From Oculatella sp. LEGE 06141 (GTDB lineage Bacteria > Cyanobacteriota > Cyanobacteriia > Elainellales > Elainellaceae): a stretch of DNA of 64,000 nucleotides. Location of the stretch: positions 1-64,000 of the forward strand of contig NZ_JADEWO010000009.1 in the NCBI RefSeq assembly GCF_015207605.1. The letters are read 5' to 3'. The translations under genes were made by a program, and so were the position numbers. The notes under the pieces are model-generated. The model ran no database searches, was not told where the DNA came from, and saw only the letters and a list, made by a program, of their open reading frames with translations. Below, piece after piece: positions 22,838-31,815 of this stretch. How positions within the stretch are numbered: position 1 is the stretch's first letter; the number at the start of each line of letters is the position of its first letter.

Positions 22838-23319
22838 CACGCCTCCAATGTTTGATAGACCAGAATTGCAGCCACCGCTGCCTTAATATTTCGCGTCTGT
22901 GGCGTATCCTCAGCAAAATCGAATCCCGCCGTATACGTGGCGCGAATCTCAGTGGCGATCGCCAGTCCTCCAGCCAATTGCAGCCGCCCTGTTCCGTAGT
23001 CCAGGTCATAGCCGTCCACCGGTACCACTTGCCAAGCCGAGATGGGATAGAGCCGCCCAAACCCATCCTTGTGCCCACCGCATCTGGCTTCAATCTTGGG
23101 TTCCGGCAGTTCTGCGATCGGAATTCGAGACAGGTAACAACTCTGTGCTGTTATGTGGAGCTGTTTGACTTCAACATGGCCCTGTAGTTCCAGCGGACGG
23201 TTTGCACCTTTGCTGGATTCAGCCGTCATTTGAGAGCGAGCGATCGCCGCTCTCAATGCCGAGCCAGACAGCTTCACCTCTGGAAACCAGAGCGCCTTAT
23301 CGCCAGGGGTCAAGATCAT
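22837..23319 (-). CDS. gp6-like head-tail connector (adaptor)
   Basis: The protein has 160 residues. The C-terminal half has the adaptor pattern: a W..VP..GYDLDYGTGRL strand pair, IRATYTAGFD, then a final helix rich in Ala (RNIKAAVAAILVYQ). Such proteins form the ring under the portal that receives the tail. It is coupled on both sides by ATGA/TGATG overlaps and lies in the expected order after the capsid genes. Confidence 0.6.
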   Translation of the reverse strand: MILTPGDKALWFPEVKLSGSALRAAIARSQMTAESSKGANRPLELQGHVEVKQLHITAQSCYLSRIPIAELPEPKIEARCGGHKDGFGRLYPISAWQVVPVDGYDLDYGTGRLQLAGGLAIATEIRATYTAGFDFAEDTPQTRNIKAAVAAILVYQTLEA

Positions 23320-24014
23320 GCGGATTCGTAGGCTCCTGCCGCCATAAATGTAATCTGACTATTCAGCAGGCCGAGACTGGTCAGGCCATAGGTGACCAAT
23401 CCCGTAACACTGCCTGCAACCTTGGAACCCACCTCTAGATAACCCGTCCCACCCCGAACAAACCCCGTGTTCCCTGCCAATCCCAGTGACCCCTGCACCG
23501 TCGTGCCCGTCAGCTCCACGTCACCCAGGAGGGCGATCGCCTGTTTCGGCAGGCTAATTCTGAGCGTGTCGGTCAGCCCGGTCTTGCTAATCTGGGTGGT
23601 CTTGAAACTGCAATAGAACAGCACAATTTTGCCCAACTCGGCATATCGACCCACCCGGTTAGCGTAGGTCACGGTTGGATTGCTGGACGCTCCAAGCAGC
23701 GTTGGGCTGTAGTCAGTCCATTTAAAGCTGTTTTGGATGGTGGCAAGCAGGGCAGTCAGTTGGGCGATCGCCTGTTGCATGTTGGCGATCGATGTACTCA
23801 TACCCGTTTCCATGCCGGAGACGAAGGCTGCCATTTGGGCAATCTCTTGCTGTGTATGGTTTGCCGAAGCGCCCGCATTCTGCTGCAAGCCCACCAGCAG
23901 GGCGGCGAGTTGGTCGATCGCTGCCTGTGTGCTGGTTGCTGATAGAGGACTGCCTGGAATCGGCTGATACATCTGAGCGGCTGCCGGAACGCTGCCAGGA
24001 TTGCTGAGCGGCAT
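23316..24014 (-). CDS. Capsid-associated fibre-like or decoration protein
   Basis: The protein has about 232 residues; ATG 24014 lies two bases past the preceding stop. Residues 25-95 are Ala/Gln-rich helical, likely a trimeric coiled coil (STQAAIDQLAALLVGLQQNA). Residues 105-230 form a beta-rich C-terminal domain with YSPTLLGASSNPTVTYANRV and GKIVLFYCSFKTTQ, similar in style to phage collar/fibre tip domains. Because it sits between capsid and connector genes, a head fibre is possible. Confidence 0.5.
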   Translation of the reverse strand: MPLSNPGSVPAAAQMYQPIPGSPLSATSTQAAIDQLAALLVGLQQNAGASANHTQQEIAQMAAFVSGMETGMSTSIANMQQAIAQLTALLATIQNSFKWTDYSPTLLGASSNPTVTYANRVGRYAELGKIVLFYCSFKTTQISKTGLTDTLRISLPKQAIALLGDVELTGTTVQGSLGLAGNTGFVRGGTGYLEVGSKVAGSVTGLVTYGLTSLGLLNSQITFMAAGAYESA

Positions 24015-24016
24015 GG

Positions 24017-24373
24017 CTAGCTGCACTCCTCTCCAGTGACTGCACCAGTTCCCGCCCAGACGCTGACAACGCCTCGATACAAATTAGTGGAGTTGATCTC
24101 GTACACACCCCCATTGGCTTTGAGGATAATGCCACGATTCGACCCCATTGGATCGGTTGTGGGGCCACGATGCAGCACGATGTCGTCACTGCCATTGTTG
24201 ATAAAGATCGCCGAAGTTCGGTTTGGGTTGGCAGGCAGCACAACCTTAGCGTTGCCAACGCTAAGCACTTCTATAAAGGTGGCGCAGGTGTTGACAATCA
24301 GCGCTCCGCCGCTCCCACCGGTTTGAAGGTTCCGGGCGATTTGCTGGAGGTAATGGTTATCGGTTTCCGACAT
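24017..24373 (-). CDS. Small capsid-region beta protein (decoration-like)
   Basis: A 118-residue beta-rich protein with NPNRTSAIFINNGSDDIVLH, GIILKANGGVYEI and a closing YRGVVSVWAGTGAV. This pattern is common in small phage proteins that decorate particles and has a single-domain beta-sandwich look. It starts one base after the Cys-rich 80-residue gene and lies downstream of the major capsid gene, where decoration proteins often map. Confidence 0.5.
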   Translation of the reverse strand: MSETDNHYLQQIARNLQTGGSGGALIVNTCATFIEVLSVGNAKVVLPANPNRTSAIFINNGSDDIVLHRGPTTDPMGSNRGIILKANGGVYEINSTNLYRGVVSVWAGTGAVTGEECS

Positions 24374-24374
24374 C

Positions 24375-24617
24375 TCACCTCTCCAGCCGTGGGCATTCAG
24401 GTTCGGCGATCGCGCACATCAATTCGCCATACAAATCAGTGCGAATCTTCTCACCGCAGCGAGGACACTGATTGTCATGGGGCGGATAGATGCACTCTGA
24501 ATCAACGATGGCGATCGCTGGCTCAACATCAGAGGATTCGTCAGATTCAGACGGCTCAATGTCCGAATCTACCTCTTCAGGCGGCAAGGGTGCGGTTTGT
24601 CTTTTACGTTCTGCCAT
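24375..24617 (-). CDS. Small acidic protein with a C-terminal zinc-ribbon-like motif
   Basis: The protein has 80 residues. The first 40 are strongly acidic and disordered (PPEEVDSDIEPSESDESSDV). The C-terminal half has CPRCGEK, then C and PECP spaced like a treble/zinc ribbon. It lies between the capsid protein and the decoration-like gene. The function is unknown; a small capsid accessory or regulatory role is possible. Confidence 0.55.
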   Translation of the reverse strand: MAERKRQTAPLPPEEVDSDIEPSESDESSDVEPAIAIVDSECIYPPHDNQCPRCGEKIRTDLYGELMCAIAEPECPRLER

Positions 24618-24625
24618 TGCAGCCT

Positions 24626-26437
24626 CTACAAAGTGACATCTACTGTACGAACGTCAATCACCCGCAACTGTTGCGGCACAGTGCTGGCATCAGAGTAGCC
24701 AGTTGGGTCAACGTCCAACGGACAGAACCCTTCCTCCGATCGCCAAATATAAGAGTCACTGCGCTGAAAATCATCATCATTGGAGCGGCGAATCTCCATC
24801 TCCTGACCCACGCCACGCCCAATCGTGTCCGAGCCAAATGCATAGGATGTACGGGTTGCCCTGCTTCCAGCACCCAACGTTTCAGTCTGCACACCCTCTG
24901 TGCCAGGAGCGCCCATCGAGAAGGCGTTGGTTTCAAAGATATGGAAGTTCGATATCTTGCCCAGGTAGCCACTAACCTTGCCCATCTCGCCACTGTTGGC
25001 AGTGTTGAGGATGTTAGTAACTTCTTCAATTGACTGCTCCGAGGGGAACTGGAAGCGGTTGCCGAGGGATTTACGAACCTGCGATCGCCCTTTGGAATGA
25101 GTCGCCATACCATAACAGCCATCCTCATAGGTTGGGATCTGTAAGCCGCGCATGTAGCTGTACAGCTCATCCATGAAACCCTCGGTCAACGTGCCGTCAT
25201 CCCCTGCGCCTACATCACCTGGCGTTGCTGTGACGGAGCTGCGATCGTTGTAAACCACGCGGCTCGTCGGGTCCCATAATCCACGAATCGTCAGGTCTTC
25301 CCATACCTGATAGTCATAGTTGAGGTTGCGATCGAGCACCTGTTCCAAGTCCAGCAGCGAGTTAGCGGAGACAAACTGCGGAATCAGAATCGGCGGGGAG
25401 TTGTTATCCAGTCCCAGTCCCCACTCTTCCAACACACAGGAGACGCTGCCCTGGGTCAAGCCCTGGCGCGAGTTGGTGATTCGGGCATAGGTGCCAGAAC
25501 CGCTGAGCTTACGAGCCGCACTGTTGGCAGGCGCAGAGTTGTAGGCAAATCGAGGGATCTTGACCGTATCCCCCTGGCCCTTACCCATGTCCAATTTCAC
25601 CTTTACAAACTGGTGAAAGATGAAGCTGGGAGTGTGCGTCAGCCGCATCACAGTGCTGAGATAGGCCAGGAATCCATCAGGAATCGTGACCTTGGTCGTG
25701 TTGTCTCGCCCCATACCCGATCGCAACAGTCCATTTGCCTTGGCGAACTGCTCCATATCCTTTCGCACAGCAGCGGCATTGTCGCGCACAAACCGCTTCA
25801 GATTGGTGTAGTCCTTGGAAACAACGATCTGACCCTGCGTGTTTTCGTGGCTGTACTTCGGGGTCTGATCCGAATTTTCCAGGATGTCGAAAAAGTCTGC
25901 GGCAGCACCGGGGGCTTTATCCGATCGCGTCGATGTAACTGTGTTGACCATGACTGTGGTGCGATCGCCACCACTCGCCACCGGGTTAGCACTCCCCATC
26001 ACCTGAAACACTCCTGCTAGCCGTGAAGCCTCGTCTTTTGCCGACTGCAACTGCTGTGTCGTCGCGTCGAGCTGCGCCTGGGTTTGGTCGAGCCGCTCTT
26101 GAATTGGCGCGATCGCCTGGTTAACAGCGGTGTTGATGCTGTCGCCGAGTAAAGCCTGTAGCTCCTCTGGCTTCAACGTCACCATCTGCGGTAGTGGCTG
26201 ACTGTCCGTCGCTGGCTGTCCATTGGCGCTATCGCTGCCCGTTACAGAAACAGGTGTGGCGGGTGTTTCTGTTGCAGTGTCAGACTGTGCTGCCGTGTCG
26301 CCACTGCCATTGGGTCGCTTCAACTTGTCATTGTTGAGCGCATTGATCGCGTCTTTCTCGGAGCTACCAGCGGCGATCGCATCGCTTCCGGTGGTTTTAG
26401 TCGTTCTAGCGGAGGAAGTTCTCGGTTTGGTTGCCAT
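24626..26437 (-). CDS. Major capsid protein with fused N-terminal scaffold-like region
   Basis: The protein has about 603 residues; ATG 26437 is preferred over TTG 26443. Residues 1-85 are a disordered Ser/Thr-rich leader. Residues about 90-150 form a Gln/Ala-rich coiled coil (AVNQAIAPIQERLDQTQAQL) like the delta domain of HK97-type capsids. The remaining 400 residues read as the shell protein, with GDTVKIPRF, a long P-domain-like middle and a C-terminal RTSYAFGSDTIGRGVGQEME. A prohead protease gene lies just upstream, consistent with removal of the leader during maturation. No separate scaffold gene is visible. Confidence 0.75.
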   Translation of the reverse strand: MATKPRTSSARTTKTTGSDAIAAGSSEKDAINALNNDKLKRPNGSGDTAAQSDTATETPATPVSVTGSDSANGQPATDSQPLPQMVTLKPEELQALLGDSINTAVNQAIAPIQERLDQTQAQLDATTQQLQSAKDEASRLAGVFQVMGSANPVASGGDRTTVMVNTVTSTRSDKAPGAAADFFDILENSDQTPKYSHENTQGQIVVSKDYTNLKRFVRDNAAAVRKDMEQFAKANGLLRSGMGRDNTTKVTIPDGFLAYLSTVMRLTHTPSFIFHQFVKVKLDMGKGQGDTVKIPRFAYNSAPANSAARKLSGSGTYARITNSRQGLTQGSVSCVLEEWGLGLDNNSPPILIPQFVSANSLLDLEQVLDRNLNYDYQVWEDLTIRGLWDPTSRVVYNDRSSVTATPGDVGAGDDGTLTEGFMDELYSYMRGLQIPTYEDGCYGMATHSKGRSQVRKSLGNRFQFPSEQSIEEVTNILNTANSGEMGKVSGYLGKISNFHIFETNAFSMGAPGTEGVQTETLGAGSRATRTSYAFGSDTIGRGVGQEMEIRRSNDDDFQRSDSYIWRSEEGFCPLDVDPTGYSDASTVPQQLRVIDVRTVDVTL

Positions 26438-26558
26438 ATTCAAGAGGGTGGTGCAATTGCTCCCCTTAAATTGCCCGATCGCCTTCTATCCCCTGTTAGT
26501 TTTGAGAAGATGATGCATACTCTGATATATCATCTGATGCGAATTATGTAGTTTCAGT

Positions 26559-26798
26559 ATGGAAGCCGAAGCCGAGCAGATTGAATACTCTGAATTGATC
26601 CGTCAGATGCGCTGGCGGCTCGGACTGACTCAGGAAGATCTCGCCATCAAGCTAAAAGTGAGACTCGTAACGGTCAACCGTTGGGAAAACGGGCACACCT
26701 CTCCGTCTCGCATGGCATTCGATCGCATTGAAACAGTACTGAGTGAGATGGGCGATCGCGGTCGTGACCTGCTAGACCGCTATTTCATCTCAGACTAA
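26559..26798 (+). CDS. XRE-type HTH regulator antisense to the structural block
   Basis: A 79-residue protein; residues 10-65 are a clear helix-turn-helix of the XRE type (LIRQMRWRLGLTQEDLAIKL, then VTVNRWENGHTSPS). It reads rightward inside the leftward late block. Its stop overlaps the stop of the protease gene by three bases in convergent fashion, and its start lies about 120 nt from the capsid start. It could repress or time late transcription, or be a cargo gene with its own promoter in the 26444-26558 gap. Confidence 0.8.
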   Translation: MEAEAEQIEYSELIRQMRWRLGLTQEDLAIKLKVRLVTVNRWENGHTSPSRMAFDRIETVLSEMGDRGRDLLDRYFISD

Positions 26799-27514
26799 AT
26801 CCTTGAGCCTGTAATCACGCCAGCGTTCGGCGCGGCTGGCGTTGCCACCAGGCTGATTTCAAGTAAATCAATTAGTCCAATCCGCTCATAGTAGGGAGCG
26901 GTCAGCTTCCGCACCTCTGGGTCATTCAGATCCATCCAGGGATTCGGAATCAGGTGAGGACATTTCTCGTCGGCAAAAGAGGTCTTGCAGTGCGGACAGC
27001 CCAACATCGTGAAGTTGAACCCGCCGACGCTTACCTCGCGCAACCGACCAAACCGTAGCCCTTGGATAACAGAACTGTTCAGTTCAAAGTAGATATTGCA
27101 AACAGTCTGCACCAGGCCGTCGCGATCGACAATCTTCTTGTTCCAGGCAAAATAACCGGCGCGATCGAGCACTTCTTTAGGAGCCGTGGCGCTCTTCTGG
27201 ACTTCCGCCTCCAACACGCGCCCAACTACCTTGCCCACATCACCCCAGTCATGATCGAGCGTTGCCGGGAGTCCTGGCAGCATGTCAGCCATCTTGTAGA
27301 GGTCTGGCTCTGTCCAGGTGCCAATGTTGCGGGTCACCAAATTATTAGCGGCCACGAACGATAGAACGATGACCTCATCAGCCGTCAGCGGCTCCATGCC
27401 CTGCGGCACATGTTGATTGATTAGTTCAAGCTGGCGATCGCTCGGTCGAATAGAAGCGGCGATCGCGGGTTGGCTGGAGACAGCATCATTGGCAGGAACG
27501 AAACGCTTAGACAT
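26795..27514 (-). CDS. Prohead maturation protease with a Cys-cluster insert
   Basis: A 239-residue protein with the prohead-protease layout: candidate catalytic His 88 (TLDHDWGDVGKVVGRV), candidate Ser 162 in REVSVGG and the typical closing EISLVATPAAPNAG. Residues 173-187 add a cluster CPHCKTSF...KCPH that looks like a zinc-binding loop and is not part of the core fold as generally described. The enzyme would cleave the capsid leader after assembly; the capsid gene follows directly apart from the antisense HTH gene. Confidence 0.75.
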   Translation of the reverse strand: MSKRFVPANDAVSSQPAIAASIRPSDRQLELINQHVPQGMEPLTADEVIVLSFVAANNLVTRNIGTWTEPDLYKMADMLPGLPATLDHDWGDVGKVVGRVLEAEVQKSATAPKEVLDRAGYFAWNKKIVDRDGLVQTVCNIYFELNSSVIQGLRFGRLREVSVGGFNFTMLGCPHCKTSFADEKCPHLIPNPWMDLNDPEVRKLTAPYYERIGLIDLLEISLVATPAAPNAGVITGSRI

Positions 27515-27540
27515 GACGGCAGTGAGTAAACTGCCGTAGC

Positions 27541-27548
27541 ATTCCTAC
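27541..27548 (-). promoter_or_regulatory. GTRGGAAC-type element upstream of the prohead protease gene
   Basis: GTAGGAAT lies in sense orientation 26 nt before the ATG, between the two genes, and continues as GCTACGGCAG. Confidence 0.35.
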
Positions 27549-27551
27549 CCA

Positions 27552-28232
27552 TCAAAATGGGCTGCGATAATCCGGCTCCTGTAGTGGCTTGCCATCCTCC
27601 CAATCGGGGCAACTATCCTCTTCAGCTCCATAGGGATGCATTCCACAAACCAACATGTTGCCGCCATAGACGCGACCGTGATAGTGGCAACAGCCCTGGC
27701 AGGATTCAGGCTGAGGCGGCTTCTGGCTAGTTACTATGCGCCCAACAAAAGAAAAGCCATAGGTTGTTATATCCACATAACACCCCTCCTCATGCTCATA
27801 GGTGTGCTGTGGAACGATGTTGTATTCAAGCGTTGTGAGTGGCGATCGCCCTCCACTAAGCCATTGCCTTCTACCGGTTCGGAATTCGTAAATTCGTTCT
27901 CCATTCTCAATGGACACGAACGATTCGATGAGATTGAGGCAAATCGTCAGTGTGGCGCGGCGATCGCCCCAATATGAACTACCAAATTCAAACTCCAGAA
28001 TGTCACCAATGATTCGCAGATCATCAATCATTGGATGCGGCCTATCACCGGAAACCGCACAGCGTTGATGGGCGGTTGGGTGCAGCATAACAATAGCAAC
28101 AGCAGTATGAAGACGCACTCGGGAGGCAGGGATTTCGACTGAGCGATCGCCCTCAGAAACCCTGGCCGTCATCACTGATTCAGTACAGCGAATCGTCCAA
28201 TTCTGCTCGGGGTGCGGTGGAAGAACTGCCAT
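27552..28232 (-). CDS. Hypothetical protein with C-terminal Cys-rich cyanobacterial-type domain
   Basis: The protein has 226 residues. The N-terminal 130 form a mixed beta domain with HPMIDDLRIIGDILEFEFGS. The C-terminal 45 residues contain ESCQGCCHYHGRVYGG, LVCGMHPYG and CPDW, a Cys/His pattern seen in many small cyanobacterial proteins and likely metal-binding. It lies between the MuF-like protein and the protease. It may be a capsid-internal or cargo protein; a toxin fused to the head module is another possibility, but nothing catalytic is visible. Confidence 0.6.
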   Translation of the reverse strand: MAVLPPHPEQNWTIRCTESVMTARVSEGDRSVEIPASRVRLHTAVAIVMLHPTAHQRCAVSGDRPHPMIDDLRIIGDILEFEFGSSYWGDRRATLTICLNLIESFVSIENGERIYEFRTGRRQWLSGGRSPLTTLEYNIVPQHTYEHEEGCYVDITTYGFSFVGRIVTSQKPPQPESCQGCCHYHGRVYGGNMLVCGMHPYGAEEDSCPDWEDGKPLQEPDYRSPF

Positions 28233-28241
28233 ACAAGCCCT

Positions 28242-28931
28242 CTATGATGCCTTTAAATGGTGGGAAATCCTGTGTCCGATCATGCCCCATCGCCGACTCA
28301 GCATGTCGCCAGGCTTCTCTTTAGCAAACTCCTTGGTGCATTTGCAGGATGAGCCACAGGTACAGCGATCGCCCGGATTGGGTAGCGATCGAATGGCTTG
28401 CCAACCCTGAGCCGCATAGTCAATGCAGGGTGAGCAACTGTCTCTTGCATGGCGCAACCGCCGCTCCCAGTTATAGCCATCCTGCGCGTGGGATTCAGTG
28501 CGTGCCAGCTCATAGGCGTGTCGGGTATCAGCCGCATACAGGTTGAGCCGTTGCCACAACTGGCCTTCGGTGAGCTTCCCCGCAATCAAATCTTCACTGA
28601 ATCCCCGCAGATAGCGATACTGCTCTTTCAGCCGTTGCCCAATCAGCCCATAATCTCGCTGATTTAAACGGCCACTACCGCCTTTTCCGATCGCATACTG
28701 GTTGATTTCAATGGTTTTCAGCGTCTTGGCGGTTGCTTCCTCCCAGGTTCCAACGCTAATTTTGCGCTTCAACAGCAGATTGCCGATGGTTTTCAGGTCA
28801 TCTTTGGCCTGTCGAATCGTCTTCTGGGTCAGAGCATCGACTGCTTCTTTGCTGAGGAACTGCCCCTTCCCCGCGCCGCTGCTGATCCGATAGCGCTGGC
28901 TGTTGCGATCGAACTTAAATTCATTCGCCAT
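28242..28931 (-). CDS. MuF-like minor head morphogenesis protein
   Basis: The protein has about 229 residues; ATG 28931 overlaps the preceding gene by 11 bases. It is helical in the first 130 residues (ALTQKTIRQAKDDLKTIGNL). The C-terminal 90 match the MuF/SPP1 gp7 type: ARTESHAQDGYNWERR, ARDSCSPCIDYAAQGW, then a loop CTCGSSCKCTKEF. MuF proteins bind the portal inside the head and enter or assist DNA entry. Position directly after the portal agrees. Confidence 0.75.
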   Translation of the reverse strand: MANEFKFDRNSQRYRISSGAGKGQFLSKEAVDALTQKTIRQAKDDLKTIGNLLLKRKISVGTWEEATAKTLKTIEINQYAIGKGGSGRLNQRDYGLIGQRLKEQYRYLRGFSEDLIAGKLTEGQLWQRLNLYAADTRHAYELARTESHAQDGYNWERRLRHARDSCSPCIDYAAQGWQAIRSLPNPGDRCTCGSSCKCTKEFAKEKPGDMLSRRWGMIGHRISHHLKAS

Positions 28932-29112
28932 CGATCGCATCCAATAGGTTGATGTACTCTTCATCGGGTGGATTATCCTTCCACTCCGTCGCAGCTGCGT
29001 CTACGTCAACATCTGTGACAGTGGCGATCGCTAGGAGATCCTCAAGGTCGGGTAGTGATTCGTCAGAAAATTCAAGTCTCGGTTTCTCGGTCATGGCGAT
29101 CGCCTCGGTCAT
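28921..29112 (-). CDS. Small acidic protein between portal and MuF-like genes
   Basis: A 63-residue, very acidic protein (net negative, with DESLPDLEDLLAIATVTDVD and DEEYINLLDAIDGE). It ends overlapping the MuF-like start and begins 14 bases after the portal stop. No family is recognised. A small portal or head-assembly factor is possible. Confidence 0.6.
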   Translation of the reverse strand: MTEAIAMTEKPRLEFSDESLPDLEDLLAIATVTDVDVDAAATEWKDNPPDEEYINLLDAIDGE

Positions 29113-29125
29113 TTTTCAATCCTCA

Positions 29126-30433
29126 TTAATAACGAGCGGGCTTCCTTCGAGAAGAGGCTTTGGGTTTTCTGCCATTGGTCGCTCCGTTGCTTGGTGTGGA
29201 TTCCTCTTCGCTTTCGCTCTCCTCGTCTGGAGCCGCTTGCGCTGCTGCTGCCATCGGGTCGGTGAGCAGCACTGGATAACTGAGCTGATACTTGCCGCGC
29301 TCTAGAAACGCCTCGTAGCCTAGCCGCAGAATCAATTCTGTGTTGAGGATTTGCTTGATGCCGGGGGTGAGGACGAGCGATCGCAGAGAATTAATGTATC
29401 GGGCATAAGCTTTGGCGGGTTGGCCGCTGATGTCCTTCGCCCCATCAATTTTGAACCCGGCATAGCGCCATAGCGGGATCTGAGCAGGCATAATCAGCCG
29501 CGTGCGCCGAAACAGCACATTATCTGCCAGCGCAGAGAGGTTGGGATTGTAGTTCGCCAGTTTGCGAATGTCGCCACCCGCCAGCGTGTAATAGTTCGTG
29601 ATCACGCCATCTTCCAGACGCGCCTCATGGTCTTGCTGGTAGGCATCCTTGTAGTCACCCTCAACTCCCTCTGGCATCTCATGCACGTTTGGATTAATCC
29701 CCAACTCCCGCGCCGCTGTTGCCATGTCGGCAGTCCCCTCCTTCAGCTTCTGCCAATCATCGCCGGATTGTCGCCAGATGGATTGTCCATAGAGCGTCTG
29801 CCTGCGGTGACGAAAATGCACAATCTGTGGCGGATAAAAATAGTGGAGCGGCTCTCCTTGCAGCCTCACCCGCTGTTCGTAGCCCAACAGCAGGCCGTTA
29901 TCTTCTTCGAGTCGAAACATCGTCCAGGTCGGCAGCGCCAATGTTCGGCTGATGCCCAACTGCCCCTTGCGTGTTCCGTCGCGATCGATTCCAATCGAGA
30001 GGAATGCATCGCCATCGCCTAAGGCGCGATCGATGATTTGCCCCAGCGTCGCAATATCGAGCACGTCTAGACGGTTGAACAAATCAGTGCAGATCGCCTT
30101 CACGTCCGGGTCTACAGGCGTTTCATCGTCTTCCAGAGTGTCGGAGATGGTCAATCCCAATGAGTCGCCATTCTCCGAGCCGAGAATGTCATCTCGCAGG
30201 ATTGAGAGCGTTGTGGCGACTTCCGGGCACCAGGTTCGCATTTCAACCAATTGCCGCGCCAGTAAATAATCCCTAACCACCACCTCTTGAATTTCTAAAT
30301 CGAAGTTTCGGTGGTGAATGGTGGCAGTCGCATTTCGTCTAGGTCGCTGCGTGCCGGTGATGGTCGTCGGACGGCTAAAGCCAAGCGCTCTGCCGATGAC
30401 TTGAATGATGTTTGGTCTGCCGGGGGTAAGCAT
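29126..30433 (-). CDS. Portal protein
   Basis: The protein has 435 residues, directly after the large terminase. It has portal features: early helical stem, a DGDAFLSIGIDRDGT beta pair, PPQIVHFRHRRQTLYGQSIW (the T4 gp20-style turn before the stem) and a disordered basic C-terminus (residues about 400-435, ESEEES then RKPKASSRRKPARY). It forms the dodecameric DNA entry ring for the packaging motor. Order terS-terL-portal-MuF-protease-capsid is the common one for tailed phages. Confidence 0.8.
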   Translation of the reverse strand: MLTPGRPNIIQVIGRALGFSRPTTITGTQRPRRNATATIHHRNFDLEIQEVVVRDYLLARQLVEMRTWCPEVATTLSILRDDILGSENGDSLGLTISDTLEDDETPVDPDVKAICTDLFNRLDVLDIATLGQIIDRALGDGDAFLSIGIDRDGTRKGQLGISRTLALPTWTMFRLEEDNGLLLGYEQRVRLQGEPLHYFYPPQIVHFRHRRQTLYGQSIWRQSGDDWQKLKEGTADMATAARELGINPNVHEMPEGVEGDYKDAYQQDHEARLEDGVITNYYTLAGGDIRKLANYNPNLSALADNVLFRRTRLIMPAQIPLWRYAGFKIDGAKDISGQPAKAYARYINSLRSLVLTPGIKQILNTELILRLGYEAFLERGKYQLSYPVLLTDPMAAAAQAAPDEESESEEESTPSNGATNGRKPKASSRRKPARY

Positions 30434-30471
30434 GGCAAATGGTTGAAGACTGCATCTAGCTTGCCCTGAGA

Positions 30472-31815
30472 TTAGCGTTTCTTAGATGTGAACGATGACG
30501 AGTAAGCAATTTTGCTGCTCAACATTACCGGCTCTAAAGCGTAGCGAGCCGCATCCCAGCAATGATTGAACTTATCCACAACAATCGGGAGAATCTCACC
30601 ACTGAGGCGATCGACCTTATAACAGTAGAGCCGTGCTTCCTCAATCGTGTGCTTGCAGCGAGGGTGAATCACGATCTGGTCGTACGATCGCAGATGAGCA
30701 ATGCCATCCTCAACAGAGCCAGCGCCCTTGGTTGCGGCGACTAGTTTCGGGATAGGCGGAATGCCGTTCTCACCTGGCCTGCCTCGCTTGACGTGACTGA
30801 TCGATTCAGGGCGAGAATTGTCGGCTCGCACTGAATACTGGTCAATTTCAGGAACGTCCTCAAGCCAGCGCTTAGCTGTATCATCCAGCTCGAGATGATA
30901 AGCGTAGGATTCGTACTCCACATAAAGTTTACGGTTGTGAACCCAGCAACGAACTGCTGTTGTTGGATCTGAGCCAAATCCCCAGTCTGCTCCGTGATAC
31001 GGGCCATCCCAGCGATCGCTCGCAACAAATTCCTCAATGACCCACTTACCGTTGAGAATCTGCGCGTCTGATTTCTCCCAGAACCCGCCTTCCCAAATAT
31101 GGTTGTAGGCTGCCGGGTCAGTTGCGGCTAGCGATCGCCGCTCGTCATCCAGAACTGAAGGGAAATGCGGGTTATCGTTCCAGTTGACCTGGCGAACATA
31201 GACGTTCGATCGCTCCTTCGCAACCAGCTCCGTCCACACCGTGTCGGTGGGGTTAAGTGGGTTGAACGTGACCCAAATCTCGCTACCCTCTTCCCGAATT
31301 GTCGGGATGAGTACCTGCCACGATTCAGCGCTGATGGTTTGCGCCTCTTCTAGCCACAAGTGTGTCAACCCAGCCATCGACTTGATGGATTGAACGTTGT
31401 GGCGAACGCCCTTGAAGATAAACTGCGAGCCGTTTGCGCCGAGAATTGTGTCGCGCTGCGCTTCGTAGAAATCGTCTAGTCCTAAGGCATTGATGCGCTC
31501 GGAGAGTAGCGCGTGAACTGATTCCTTGATCGATACTTGAAATTCACGAGCGCAGAGCACTCGAATCTTGCGCTTTAGCCCTTCAATCAGCAATGCATCG
31601 GCGGCAGCGTAGCTCTTGCCCGATCCACGCCCACCCCATAGGCACTTGTAGCGTCGGGGGATAAACAGCGGCTGCGCCCAATCAGCCAGTTTGAGCGAAA
31701 GGGATTCTGCCAACTCGGTGCGATCGCCTGCCGTCTCATCCAAATCCAGGCCGATCGCCGCTGCTGCTTCTGCTGCAAACTCAGCTCGGCGCTTTTTTAC
31801 GCTCGCTCCTGCCAT
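30472..31815 (-). CDS. Terminase large subunit
   Basis: The protein has 447 residues. Walker A GGRGSGKS is at 61-68 and Walker B with catalytic Glu in LWLEEA at 153-158. The nuclease domain starts at GADWGFGSDP (275-284) and continues with ADNSRPESIS and DKFNHCWDAARYAL, which carry the acidic metal ligands. It belongs to the PBSX/SPP1-like terminase_3 group. It packages DNA into the prohead. The start overlaps the small-subunit stop by 19 bases. Confidence 0.92.
   Translation of the reverse strand: MAGASVKKRRAEFAAEAAAAIGLDLDETAGDRTELAESLSLKLADWAQPLFIPRRYKCLWGGRGSGKSYAAADALLIEGLKRKIRVLCAREFQVSIKESVHALLSERINALGLDDFYEAQRDTILGANGSQFIFKGVRHNVQSIKSMAGLTHLWLEEAQTISAESWQVLIPTIREEGSEIWVTFNPLNPTDTVWTELVAKERSNVYVRQVNWNDNPHFPSVLDDERRSLAATDPAAYNHIWEGGFWEKSDAQILNGKWVIEEFVASDRWDGPYHGADWGFGSDPTTAVRCWVHNRKLYVEYESYAYHLELDDTAKRWLEDVPEIDQYSVRADNSRPESISHVKRGRPGENGIPPIPKLVAATKGAGSVEDGIAHLRSYDQIVIHPRCKHTIEEARLYCYKVDRLSGEILPIVVDKFNHCWDAARYALEPVMLSSKIAYSSSFTSKKR

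Noticed and set aside
24661-24676. Fifth copy of palindrome family A
   Set aside because: Only the central CCGCAACTGTTGCGG matches, inside the capsid gene end; the outer arms are absent, so chance is likely.
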